Shown here piece by piece: positions 43,960 through 53,668 of a stretch of DNA of 64,000 bases. The position numbers and the translations under genes were made by a program. The notes under the pieces are model-generated. The model saw only the letters and a list, made by a program, of their open reading frames with translations, made no database searches and was not told the DNA's origin. The DNA is from Salinibaculum litoreum (GTDB lineage: Archaea > Halobacteriota > Halobacteria > Halobacteriales > Haloarculaceae). Location: positions 992,001 to 1,056,000 of the forward strand of contig CP046866.1 in NCBI GenBank assembly GCA_009789175.1. The letters are read 5' to 3'. Position 1 is the stretch's first letter. Each line of letters starts with the position of its first letter.

Positions 43960-46900
43960 ATGGCAGCTGAAACACGACATGCCGGCTTGACCGCCGACGA
44001 ACGATCCGATATTCGTAGTACTGTACTGGAGACCCGCGAACTGATCGAAGACGATCTCTACCGACAGCTCGAACGATACGGTGTCTATGAGGACGAGCGG
44101 GTTGACCTCAAACAACTCGGTCACCTGGATTCATACGACATAGAGACGCGCCGGAAAATCAACGCGGCAATTGACCGCGAAATGGAAGCCACTGAAGGGG
44201 ACTACCAACGGTCCTTGAAGAATTACGTCCGCGAGGCGACGAAGACGTATCTCAACCGGCTTGTCGCGCTAAAGGCGATCGAAGTCCGCAGTCTCGTGAC
44301 TGAGACGCTGATGGAGCGTCCCGAGTATGGGAACCGATCCGAGATGATCCGCACCGTGGACGAGGTCGCTGGTGAACTGACTGATCAGCAGGATGGGGGT
44401 CAGAGTGCAGCGCTGGAACTGGCATACACAGAACTCACTGAGGAAATTGGCGTTATTTTCGAGGAGAGCGAGCACACGGCAATCGACCTGGATTTCGCCG
44501 TTCGTGAAGACGTCATTGAACAACTGAATGAAATCGACGAGTCTGTTTGGAAGTCTGACGAGGCGATGGGATGGGTCTACCAGTACTTCGGAGAGCAAGA
44601 ACGGGAAGAGATAGACGACCGGATTGACGAAGAGAACTACAAGGTTCAGGATACGGACGTTGCGACGAAGACGCAACTGTTCACGCCTCGGTACATCGTC
44701 GAGTGGATGGTGGACAATTCGCTCGGGCGACTCTGGCTGGAGATGCACGGCGAGGATACAAATATCGATGATGAGGACAACTGTTTCTATCTCGCCCCGC
44801 TGGAAGAATCTCTGGTTGATCGGGATGCAAAAAACGTTCGAGATGTTAAAGTCCTCGACCCTGCCTGTGGGAGCGGACATATGCTGTTCTACGCTTTCGA
44901 TGTGCTGTACGAGATGTATTTGGACCAGAGCGACATTGCGGAGAAGTACATTCCACGGGAGATTCTGAAGCACAACCTCTACGGTATCGACATCGACCCC
45001 GGTGCGGCGCAACTGGCGGCGCTTTCGTTGTACGTGAAAGCGAAAAGTGAGGAACCGGACGTGGAGATCGAGCAAATCAACATCGTATCAGCGGACGCGG
45101 TGCTGGTGAACGGGGAGAAAAAAGATGAGGTACTGGCACAGACGGACACCGAGTTGGAGAGACGCGTGTTGGAACAGGTCTGGCAAAGTTTTGAGCATAT
45201 CCGGGAGTACGGGAGTCTAGTGCGAATTGAAGAACGTATTGAGGAGATAATCGATGAGGAACTTGAAGAGGTACGGGCGACCGGACAAACGCAGTTCACC
45301 GACGATGGGCTGGCAAAGCAGTCTTCAGTCGTCTCGTTCTCAGGCGAGGAAAAATCGTGGGAGCAGGTCAAAGAACGGTTACTCTCGCAGGTGAGTGAGT
45401 TAGCTGAGGAGGCTCTTGAGCGTAATGATCCGATAGAAGAGATGTTTGCGGGAGAGGTGGAGAAGAGCGTTCGACTGTTAGATTTGTTTGTGGGAGACTA
45501 TGATGTCGTGGTCTCGAACCCTCCGTATTTGGGTAGCGGGAAGATGGAAGACACGCTTAAACAGTATGTGAAGGACAACTACAAAGGAAGCCGGGATTTG
45601 TATACCGCGTTTATTGAGCGGTGTACGGAGTTGGCGAATAACGATGATTATGTTACAATGGTCACGCCGGAAAGTTTCATGTTCTTGTATAGCTATCGTG
45701 GCCTCCGAAAGGAACTGGTTTCGGATGTCCAAATAATCGAAGGGGCACACTTGTCTGGTCATAGTTTTCCACCGAAAGATCGTCCATTCACGATACCTTT
45801 TGTACTCAGAAATACAAATCCTGAGGACTTCACTTCATCTCGATTCTATCGGATGACCCACGAGCAGGAGGAGTATGATAATTACAAAGACAAGATAAGT
45901 GGATTGGTAGAAATCACTAATCATAATCGGCGTAATGATGATCATCCTGATGTATATGCAGTTGATCAAAACACGTTCCTTGATATAGGACGTACCCCGT
46001 TTGTATACTGGTTTGGTAGTGAAATCCTCGATCTGTTCAGAGATTATCCCAATTTAGGGGAGGCTGCAACAGTGAAACACGGTCTGCGGACAGGTGATGA
46101 TGACCGGTTTGTTCGAAAGTATTGGGAGCCACAACCAGATGTATTAGAGGAAGAATATGTACCATTCCAAAAAAGTGGAACTGATGCCCCCTACTATGAT
46201 ATTCCCACGGACTTTCTTTTGTGGGGTGATGATGGTAAAGAGGTCTCCGAATACGACGGAAGTGATGCTTCGAATAAGAACTTCTTCTTTAATGATGGAG
46301 TAACATATAGAAGTTATGGAAATTATTTTGTAGCTCGAAGGAAAGATACTGGAACCGTATTTAGCCATAAAGCCCATTTCGTATCTTCCAAAAATCACTC
46401 ACATGACGTTTTGACGGGTGTCCTCTCCTCTAGTCTTGTTAGGTTTATTATGAATGGTATCAATCCCGGTCTTGGGTTTGAAGTTGGTGACGGGAAGCGA
46501 ATTCCAATTAAGAAAAATATCTCAAATAAGACCGAAATAGAGGGATTAGTAACTACAGCCATTGACAAACGGAAGACGCTTTCGAGTCTTCAAGAAGAAA
46601 GTTATGATTATTCTGGAGACAACTTCTACCAATTTACAAATACTGGTTTGAAGAATCTGCTCCACCAGGAGTTGTTACTGGAAGCAGATATAGAATATAT
46701 ACATGGTTTGATCGACAGTCTAGTGTTCGATGAATATGGTATATCAGATGATACTCAAGAGAAGGTCTATACAAATTTGCCCAAAAACCTGGCTAGATTC
46801 CCTCAAATCACGAATGTGGATCAAATAAACCTAGATGAGAGGAACATCAAAAACCAATGTGAGACCCGTGAATTGTCACAAGAGGATTATGAGGCACTTG

Positions 46901-47679
46901 TAGATGAAATAAAGGAACACTCTGATGATGAGATCCGAGATATCGCTGAGAATGTAGAAATTTCCCCGTACTCAATTGCAGAAATCCGTCATCAAAAGGA
47001 TCTCTATACCAGAGATGAAAAACGGAAGGCAGCGGGTCGGCTCCTGTCTCACTACCTCGGTTGTATATTTGGCCGGTGGGATACTATAGAAGATCTAGAC
47101 AGTAACGGAGACGGGATACTTCTATTCGATCAATTATTTGATAATAATGTTACAGATTCTATCAGGGAATGTATTCAACTTAGTCCTAATGACACCTATG
47201 AGCAAGAATCTACCATTGAAAATATGTTAAACAAAGGCATCACTGATTGGCTGAAAAATAATTTCTTCCGCTATCATCATTGCAAAGAATATCGCCGTCG
47301 TGGCGAGAGAAATCCGCTATACTGGCACTTAGAAAGTGACGAAGGTGCGTTCAGTTGTTTCGTGTACTACCACACGATGGATTCTGACACCTTCCACAGA
47401 CTCCGTGGACTATATATCGACGAGAAGCTCGATACGCTACAAAACCGTCTCGAAACAATCGAAAGCGAACTTGACTCAACCGATGGTGATCGTGCCCGCG
47501 AACTCCGAACAGAAAAAGAGGAAATCGAAGCAGATATCGACGACATCACCAGGTTCCGTAATCGAGTAGACGCCCTGATTGAGGAGGGCTTCGAACCGGA
47601 CTTTGAAGCCGGCATTTGGGAGAACATTCAGAAGGTGGACGAACACAACCTGCTGGCTGTGCCTCTCGACAAGCTCTGA
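43960..47679 (+). CDS. pglX: BREX DNA adenine methyltransferase PglX (BrxX)
   Basis: A 1239-residue N6-adenine methyltransferase that marks host DNA and gives BREX its self/non-self signal. SAM-binding motif I is VLDPACGSGHMLFYAFDVLYEM near residue 305; the catalytic motif IV is VVSNPPYLGSGKM near residue 525. The TRD-like region after about 45800 is visibly AT-rich compared with both ends, then the C-terminal coiled-coil (RLETIESELDSTDGDRARELRTEKEEI) returns to the local composition. This mosaic suggests exchange of the target-recognition part. Intact, unlike brxC. Confidence 0.93.
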   Translation: MAAETRHAGLTADERSDIRSTVLETRELIEDDLYRQLERYGVYEDERVDLKQLGHLDSYDIETRRKINAAIDREMEATEGDYQRSLKNYVREATKTYLNRLVALKAIEVRSLVTETLMERPEYGNRSEMIRTVDEVAGELTDQQDGGQSAALELAYTELTEEIGVIFEESEHTAIDLDFAVREDVIEQLNEIDESVWKSDEAMGWVYQYFGEQEREEIDDRIDEENYKVQDTDVATKTQLFTPRYIVEWMVDNSLGRLWLEMHGEDTNIDDEDNCFYLAPLEESLVDRDAKNVRDVKVLDPACGSGHMLFYAFDVLYEMYLDQSDIAEKYIPREILKHNLYGIDIDPGAAQLAALSLYVKAKSEEPDVEIEQINIVSADAVLVNGEKKDEVLAQTDTELERRVLEQVWQSFEHIREYGSLVRIEERIEEIIDEELEEVRATGQTQFTDDGLAKQSSVVSFSGEEKSWEQVKERLLSQVSELAEEALERNDPIEEMFAGEVEKSVRLLDLFVGDYDVVVSNPPYLGSGKMEDTLKQYVKDNYKGSRDLYTAFIERCTELANNDDYVTMVTPESFMFLYSYRGLRKELVSDVQIIEGAHLSGHSFPPKDRPFTIPFVLRNTNPEDFTSSRFYRMTHEQEEYDNYKDKISGLVEITNHNRRNDDHPDVYAVDQNTFLDIGRTPFVYWFGSEILDLFRDYPNLGEAATVKHGLRTGDDDRFVRKYWEPQPDVLEEEYVPFQKSGTDAPYYDIPTDFLLWGDDGKEVSEYDGSDASNKNFFFNDGVTYRSYGNYFVARRKDTGTVFSHKAHFVSSKNHSHDVLTGVLSSSLVRFIMNGINPGLGFEVGDGKRIPIKKNISNKTEIEGLVTTAIDKRKTLSSLQEESYDYSGDNFYQFTNTGLKNLLHQELLLEADIEYIHGLIDSLVFDEYGISDDTQEKVYTNLPKNLARFPQITNVDQINLDERNIKNQCETRELSQEDYEALVDEIKEHSDDEIRDIAENVEISPYSIAEIRHQKDLYTRDEKRKAAGRLLSHYLGCIFGRWDTIEDLDSNGDGILLFDQLFDNNVTDSIRECIQLSPNDTYEQESTIENMLNKGITDWLKNNFFRYHHCKEYRRRGERNPLYWHLESDEGAFSCFVYYHTMDSDTFHRLRGLYIDEKLDTLQNRLETIESELDSTDGDRARELRTEKEEIEADIDDITRFRNRVDALIEEGFEPDFEAGIWENIQKVDEHNLLAVPLDKL

Positions 47680-47806
47680 AGGGAAGTATATCGGTCAACG
47701 ATCCCAATTGGGCGTAACGTCTTGGTATTATATCCCCGGAAACCCGATTCCAAAGCAATCAATGACATACTGGAAATCTAAAAACACATCTACGGAGGTC
47801 GGTTGA

Positions 47807-50230
47807 ATGTCTGAGATCTCAGAGCAAATCATCGATGAACTCCTCGAAGAGCGACTCCCGAGCCATCCGGTCCGCGTCTGGTACGATCCCCGGGAAAAGT
47901 ACCGGGGGATCATCGATGAAGTCTCCGAGGCTCTCGAAGCACAGAACGTCAACTTCGTACGCTACGACGGCAGTTACCTCGAACTGAAAGCTGAACTCTG
48001 GCAGCGCGACCCGGATATCGATGAGCAGTGGGTCTTCTACATCCCCGAATCCCAATCCGACGCCGATTGGTTCAAAGACATCCACAAACTCGGAAAGATG
48101 TACCGCCCGAAGGTTGATGTCTCGGACGACCCCGCAGCCTCTTACCTTGTCGAACGAACAGACCGAATCCCCGACGACTTCAGTGAGTGGGGAACTGATC
48201 CTGAACAACTCGAAAAGGCATTCTTCACAGTACTCTTCAGCCAGAATCACTACAGTCCGAGAGATTTCCTGGTCGAATTCTTTGAGCAACCGGGGAACTA
48301 CATCGACCTCATCAAGCGCTACGAGCAGGAGGACAACTGGCGATCTATCCTGTACGGCGAGTATGGTATCGAAGATGCGATGGATCCAATGGAGGTCGCC
48401 AAAGGAATCCTCTTCGCTGAGGTTGAGGCAGGGTCTCCGATAGATCGCTACTCCGAACTCGCCGCTACGGAAACGAACCGCGCGGCCGAATTCTGCGAGT
48501 TCTGGCAGCGCAATGCAACCAAGACATACCTCGAATACACGACGGACATCGAGGACAACTACGACCTCACGAAGGCCGTCGTCGATTCCGAGTCGCTCGA
48601 CTGGCACTCGGATGCGTTCTTAGGTATTGACGAGGGGCTTCTACACCTCTGTCTCGACCGATTCGACTCAGTACCAGAACTCGACTTCCCGAATGAGGTG
48701 CCAGCCGTCCGACGCGTCGTCCAGCGTCGTATGGACTGCTTCTGGTTCCAAGACGGTCGGGCAGACTACTGGTCCGTTCTCAACCACGGTCTCAGTGTCA
48801 TCGACAAGGCTTCTGATGCGATAGATTCGATTGAAGCTGAAGCATACTCCACTGAAGAACTGGCCGAAGAGTATACTGAGCAGTGGTGGGAAATCGACGC
48901 AGCCTACCGCAACTACATCCAGAGCGCGAGTTCTCTAATCCAAGCTATCGACGGTCTGGAAGACGCGAGAGTGGTCATCACCGGGTTTTACACGCGGTTT
49001 CTGAAAGCGATCAACAGAGACCTTGCAGACAAAATCCAATCTGAACCCGTTCTTAGCTCCCCTCAGACAGGGTTTTGGGACCGATACGTCGAACCCAGTT
49101 CGGGGACTGCGATCATTGTCTGTGACGCGCTTCGATACGAACTGGCTCGTGAACTCGTGGATAATCTGGACGAACTGGACGCTGAGGTCTCTCTCGATAA
49201 TGTCTCCGCCGCGCTTCCCTCGATTACCGAGGTCGGAATGGCTGCCCACCTGCCTGGTCAACTCGGTCTCGATATCTCCGGAAACGAACTCGAAGTCACG
49301 GTCGATGGTGAACCGATGGATATCAAAGACGACCGGGTCTCTGTACTCGAAACGGAGGGGTTCCAGGTGGAGAACCTCAGCGACGTTTCGACAGCACCGG
49401 CGACCGATTTCGAGTCGGCCGACCTTCCGCCTCTGGTTGTCTACTCCGGCTTCATCGACAAACTCGGCGAGAACTTGGACAACGACGAGCAGACGTTAGC
49501 GAAAGCAACTGACCACATTCAAGATGTCGAACGCGTCGTCAGAAAGCTCAAAACTGCTGGATATCAGCGATTCGTCATCACTGCCGACCACGGGTTCCTG
49601 TATACCGAGCGTCTACCTGATGAACTAAAGATCCAGCTCTCCGCGAACCCGGATGTTTTGAAGCGCCGATTTGCAGCGACCAAGGGGCTTCCAGTAGACG
49701 ATCAGAGTGTCATCACCTTCGAACCGGACGACCTCCGAGAATTAGACATAGACTCTAACGGCGTCTCGCTGTCCTTCCCCCGGAGCGTAGCGTGTTTCAC
49801 TGCCCCTGGCGGGAATATGCGGTACTTCCACGGTGGGATCTCCATGCAAGAACTCGTGGTGCCCTGCGTGACGATTGTAAGCGAGGCAGAAGGGGCTGCA
49901 GAGCAGCAGTTCGACGTCAATGTCTCGTTCCCAACGGCGGTAACGAACAATATCGTCACGGTCGATATCGAACCGGATGGTCAGATGGCTATCGCGGCAG
50001 ACAGAACGATTATCCTCAAAGCCACGGCTGACGATCGTGAAGTCTGCGAGCCGAAGGAGGTGACAGTCCAGCACGGAGCAACGAACGAACGACTCCGGTT
50101 GAAAACGGGACAGTTGGACGACGCGAGTAGTGTCGTCTTCGAAGCGATAGACGGGGAAACACGTGAGGTTCTTGAGCGTCAGCGAGCCAAACTTGATATG
50201 GTAATCCGGGACGATGGATTTGATATCTGA
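47807..50230 (+). CDS. pglZ: BREX phosphatase-like PglZ (BrxZ)
   Basis: An 807-residue protein of the PglZ family with an alkaline-phosphatase-superfamily core. IIVCDALRYELARELVDNL (metal/nucleophile region near residue 445), the switch SITEVGMAAHLPGQL and RFVITADHGFLYTERLP (metal-binding D-H-G) are all present. PglZ is a core BREX factor needed for phage resistance. It lies 126 bp after pglX and 2 nt before brxL. Confidence 0.93.
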   Translation: MSEISEQIIDELLEERLPSHPVRVWYDPREKYRGIIDEVSEALEAQNVNFVRYDGSYLELKAELWQRDPDIDEQWVFYIPESQSDADWFKDIHKLGKMYRPKVDVSDDPAASYLVERTDRIPDDFSEWGTDPEQLEKAFFTVLFSQNHYSPRDFLVEFFEQPGNYIDLIKRYEQEDNWRSILYGEYGIEDAMDPMEVAKGILFAEVEAGSPIDRYSELAATETNRAAEFCEFWQRNATKTYLEYTTDIEDNYDLTKAVVDSESLDWHSDAFLGIDEGLLHLCLDRFDSVPELDFPNEVPAVRRVVQRRMDCFWFQDGRADYWSVLNHGLSVIDKASDAIDSIEAEAYSTEELAEEYTEQWWEIDAAYRNYIQSASSLIQAIDGLEDARVVITGFYTRFLKAINRDLADKIQSEPVLSSPQTGFWDRYVEPSSGTAIIVCDALRYELARELVDNLDELDAEVSLDNVSAALPSITEVGMAAHLPGQLGLDISGNELEVTVDGEPMDIKDDRVSVLETEGFQVENLSDVSTAPATDFESADLPPLVVYSGFIDKLGENLDNDEQTLAKATDHIQDVERVVRKLKTAGYQRFVITADHGFLYTERLPDELKIQLSANPDVLKRRFAATKGLPVDDQSVITFEPDDLRELDIDSNGVSLSFPRSVACFTAPGGNMRYFHGGISMQELVVPCVTIVSEAEGAAEQQFDVNVSFPTAVTNNIVTVDIEPDGQMAIAADRTIILKATADDREVCEPKEVTVQHGATNERLRLKTGQLDDASSVVFEAIDGETREVLERQRAKLDMVIRDDGFDI

Positions 50231-50232
50231 CT

Positions 50233-52257
50233 ATGCCTAGTGAACTGGATCAAAAGGCGCTCTCTGAGTTTTCCGGACGCGTCGTCCGGAAAGACCTAGT
50301 CCACGACATCAAATCGGGGGCGAATGTCCCAACGTACGTCTTAGAGTACCTCCTCGGGCAGTACTGTGCGACTGATGACGAGGAAGCACTCAAAGAAGGG
50401 GTTGAAACGGTCAAAAATATCCTCTCGAAACACTATGTACGCCCCGACGAAGCAGAATTCGTCAAGTCGGAAATTAGACAGAGCGGGCGCTATCGGGTCA
50501 TCGACAAGGTCAACGTCACTCTTGACGAGAATGCAGACGCGTACGTCGCTTCGTTCGTGAATCTCGGTCTAAACGATGTCGAGGTCAATGAACACCTCGT
50601 CTCGAAACACGAAAAACTGTTAGGTGGAGGCATTTGGGCCATCATCGATCTGGAATATATTCCAGAGAACGCGGGCGGACCCGGGAGTCTCTTCGGCATT
50701 GATGAGTTCAAGCCGATCCAGATCTCTCGGATGGACATGGAGGAGCTCAAAGACGGGCGAAGTCGGTTCACGCGAGACGAGTGGCGTGATCTCATCCTCC
50801 AGAGCGTTGGATTCGATCCATCACACTTCTCTGACCGAGAGAAACTCCTGTTGCTCACGCGTTTGCTCCCGATGTGCGAATCGAATTACAACTACGTTGA
50901 GTTGGGCCCTCGTGGTACCGGAAAATCGTATGTTTATCGAGAAATGAGCCCACACTCCATTCTCGTTTCTGGAGGAAAAACGACGGTTGCGAAGCTGTTT
51001 CTCAATCTCAACACGGGACAAATTGGACTCGTCGGGCTGTGGGACGTCGTCGCGTTTGACGAGGTCGGAGGACTCCAGTTTCAGGATTCGGAGGCTGTAC
51101 AGATTCTCAAGGACTACATGGAGTCCGGGAGTTTCTCGCGTGGAACCGAGGAACTCTCCGCACAGGCGTCGATGGTCTACGTGGGCAACATCGACCTCGA
51201 CGTAGAGGGCGTATTGAAATCGTCACATCTGTTCGAACCGTTCCCTGAGGATATGCAGGATCTCGCGCTTATTGACCGGTTCCACTACTATCTCCCGGGA
51301 TGGGAAGTCCCGAAGATGCAGTCTGAGTACTTCGGCGACCAATACGGATTCATTGTCGATTACTTGGCCGAGTATCTCAGAGAGATGCGAAAGGAGACCT
51401 ACGGTGATGTGATCAACCAGTATTTCGCGTTTGGTGATCACCTCAATCAGCGGGACGAGAAAGCAGTCCGGAAGACCGTCTCAGGGCTGGTCAAACTCCT
51501 TCACCCCCACGGAGAATTCGAGAAAGAGCACCTGGTGGAATACCTCGAATTCGCAATGGAGGGTAGGCGTCGAGTCAAAGAACAGCTGAAACGCATGGGT
51601 GGGATGGAATACCGGGCAGTGAACTTCTCGTACACCGACTTAGCGACGAAGGAGGAAGTCTACGTTACTGTCCCTGAGGAGGCCGAAGACACGCTCATTC
51701 CGCAGGGCACTCAACGGTCGGGCACGGTATACACGATCGGTGAAGACGATGGGCGAAACGCGGTCTTCCGGATTGAAACACAAGCACTCCCTGGAAGTGG
51801 GAAGTCGAACATGTCGGGCGTTCCGGGGTCAGGTATGAAAGAGGACTTTGAGACGGCGTACGATTTCCTCAAAGCCAATATGCACGAACTCTCTCCCGAT
51901 GAGTCGCTTGACGATCATAATGTGAACGTCCAAGTGCTCAATCCGGGGAATGCGGATGAAGGTGAAGGAACCAGTGTCGCATTTCTCGTTGGCATCATTT
52001 CGGGTATACTCGACAGACCTCTCCGAAGCGGGTTGGTCGTACTTGGCGAGACGAGCCTGATGGGCGAGCTAGTCAAAGTGAATTCCCTAGTGGATAAACT
52101 CCAGCTTGCTTCTGATGCAGGAGCAAAACAAGTGCTACTTCCCACCGAGAACAAGGACGACCTTGGAAAAGTGCCAAACGAGCTTTTAGATGAGCTAGAG
52201 TTGTTATTCTACCGCGATCCGATTAACGCTGCTAGCAAGGCAATGAACATCGAGTAA
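50233..52257 (+). CDS. brxL: BREX Lon-like protease BrxL
   Basis: A 674-residue AAA ATPase with a Lon-like C-terminal domain; BrxL homologues assemble on DNA as ring-shaped complexes. Walker A is VELGPRGTGKSYVYREM near residue 225, Walker B is WDVVAFDEVGGLQF. The C-terminal Lon-like part has GTSVAFLVGIISGIL (Ser region), GLVVLGETSLMGELVKVNSL and LVDKLQLASDAGAKQVLLP (Lys). BrxL is the mark of type 1 and type 4 clusters. The start is 2 nt after the pglZ stop. Confidence 0.93.
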   Translation: MPSELDQKALSEFSGRVVRKDLVHDIKSGANVPTYVLEYLLGQYCATDDEEALKEGVETVKNILSKHYVRPDEAEFVKSEIRQSGRYRVIDKVNVTLDENADAYVASFVNLGLNDVEVNEHLVSKHEKLLGGGIWAIIDLEYIPENAGGPGSLFGIDEFKPIQISRMDMEELKDGRSRFTRDEWRDLILQSVGFDPSHFSDREKLLLLTRLLPMCESNYNYVELGPRGTGKSYVYREMSPHSILVSGGKTTVAKLFLNLNTGQIGLVGLWDVVAFDEVGGLQFQDSEAVQILKDYMESGSFSRGTEELSAQASMVYVGNIDLDVEGVLKSSHLFEPFPEDMQDLALIDRFHYYLPGWEVPKMQSEYFGDQYGFIVDYLAEYLREMRKETYGDVINQYFAFGDHLNQRDEKAVRKTVSGLVKLLHPHGEFEKEHLVEYLEFAMEGRRRVKEQLKRMGGMEYRAVNFSYTDLATKEEVYVTVPEEAEDTLIPQGTQRSGTVYTIGEDDGRNAVFRIETQALPGSGKSNMSGVPGSGMKEDFETAYDFLKANMHELSPDESLDDHNVNVQVLNPGNADEGEGTSVAFLVGIISGILDRPLRSGLVVLGETSLMGELVKVNSLVDKLQLASDAGAKQVLLPTENKDDLGKVPNELLDELELLFYRDPINAASKAMNIE

Positions 52258-52281
52258 CTACCGAAACAAGCTAATCTAAAG

Positions 52282-52524
52282 ATGGAACGATTCTCTGAAG
52301 GAGATCGCGTCCGAATCGATATTCCCGATGAGACAGATCTCGATCATCAGGAGTACCATGAGGAACACGGACAGGTCGTTGCAGTACTAAGTGATGATGT
52401 AGATTCGTTGACTGCTGACGAGCGGGATGCGCTACTGTATCGGGTCGCGTTTGACTCGGGTGGGACTGCTGATTTCCGGTGGCGTGACTTGCGGCCACCC
52501 CTCGACGATTCACCTAACGCATAA
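52282..52524 (+). CDS. Small SH3-like hypothetical protein
   Basis: An 80-residue acidic protein. FSEGDRVRIDIPDETDLDHQ, GQVVAVLSDD and YRVAFDSGGTADFRWRDLRPP form a short all-beta, KOW/SH3-like pattern. It follows brxL by 24 bp and may be co-transcribed. No known BREX gene of this type was recalled. Confidence 0.6.
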   Translation: MERFSEGDRVRIDIPDETDLDHQEYHEEHGQVVAVLSDDVDSLTADERDALLYRVAFDSGGTADFRWRDLRPPLDDSPNA

Positions 52525-52601
52525 TTGGCGGCAACTCTCTGTCTCCTTCACGGTAGTCGTCCGGGGAAAGGATCATCACTTGTCCCTGTCACCATTTCGT
52601 T

Positions 52602-53588
52602 ATGCCTCCGGATCGCCTCCGTAGTATTGTCCCAATGTTTGGAGGCGGGACACGCTATGTTGAGACGTTGGATGCGGTGCTTGAGTTCGTGTCTGATCAT
52701 CGGCCGACGACGGATGAACTGGTGGGGTGGCATCGCGGGTCGTTTTCGAATGTGTCGAGTCGGGACTCGATTATGCGGCGGGTCGCGTATCTGGAGCAGG
52801 CCGGGTTTGTACGACAGGAGAATGATCACTGGGTGCTTGGGGATGCTGGTCGGGAGTATGTGCAGCAGTACGACGTGGGGACGCTGCTACGAATTATGTG
52901 TGAGCGGAATGTTGGGCTTCGGAGTTTGCTGTACGCGTTGTCCGCTGGGTCGATGACGATTACGGAGATCAGTGCGCAGCAGTTGGATACGCACCCGGAG
53001 TTAGGGTGGAGTCGCGGGGAGACGGACATGGCGAAGCAGCGGGCGAATTGGCTGCGGAGTATGGGCTTCGTTGAGAAGCGCGGCGGCGAGTACGCGTTAA
53101 CTGATGACGGCTTACAGTTTGTTGAGAGTGCGGTGGAGGAGTGGGCGGATTCGGATTGGACGCCGGCGATGAGCGATGCTGGGATGCGTGCTGGGACGTA
53201 CGACGCGACTGTTCACGCCCGCTCAGTTGATCCGGAGTTCCGTGCGACGGTACTGTCCCGTCACGACCGGACGTGTCCGATTTCTGGCGTGGATCACCCT
53301 GGCCTGTTGGACGTAGCGCACGTCCTTTCGTGGAGTGACTATCCCGATCACCGGGCTGACCTCTCGAATGTGCTGGCGCTCAGTAAGACGCATCACGCGG
53401 CGTTTGATCGGGAGCTGTTCACTATTGATCAGGACTACCGGTTGCGCGTGAATCCGGACTTTGAAACACAGAGTGACGTGCTCCAAGAGACGATTCTTGA
53501 CCGTGCAGGGGAGCAAATCTCGATCCCGGAAAAGAGCTTGAAGCCGAAGTATGTCGCGCAGCACAACGCAGCGCTTGAGTGGGTGTGA
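52602..53588 (+). CDS. HNH endonuclease with tandem winged helices
   Basis: A 328-residue protein. Two winged-helix modules (TTDELVGWHRGSFSNVSSRD...EYV; TITEISAQQLDTHPELGWSRGE...LQFV) precede a C-terminal HNH domain: DVAHVLSWSDYPDHRADLSN (first His), SNVLALSKTHHAAFDREL (Asn and His). The last 110 residues align with those of the 19541 protein (LFTID-DYR, ETIL-R-GEQ). Probably a DNA-binding restriction-type nuclease. Confidence 0.8.
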   Translation: MPPDRLRSIVPMFGGGTRYVETLDAVLEFVSDHRPTTDELVGWHRGSFSNVSSRDSIMRRVAYLEQAGFVRQENDHWVLGDAGREYVQQYDVGTLLRIMCERNVGLRSLLYALSAGSMTITEISAQQLDTHPELGWSRGETDMAKQRANWLRSMGFVEKRGGEYALTDDGLQFVESAVEEWADSDWTPAMSDAGMRAGTYDATVHARSVDPEFRATVLSRHDRTCPISGVDHPGLLDVAHVLSWSDYPDHRADLSNVLALSKTHHAAFDRELFTIDQDYRLRVNPDFETQSDVLQETILDRAGEQISIPEKSLKPKYVAQHNAALEWV

Positions 53589-53668
53589 AAACAGGGTTTG
53601 AGAGACGTTCAGACTATGGACATCACCGAACGCGAAAGATAGTGTAGCCTCGACGAAAGAGGATTGAT

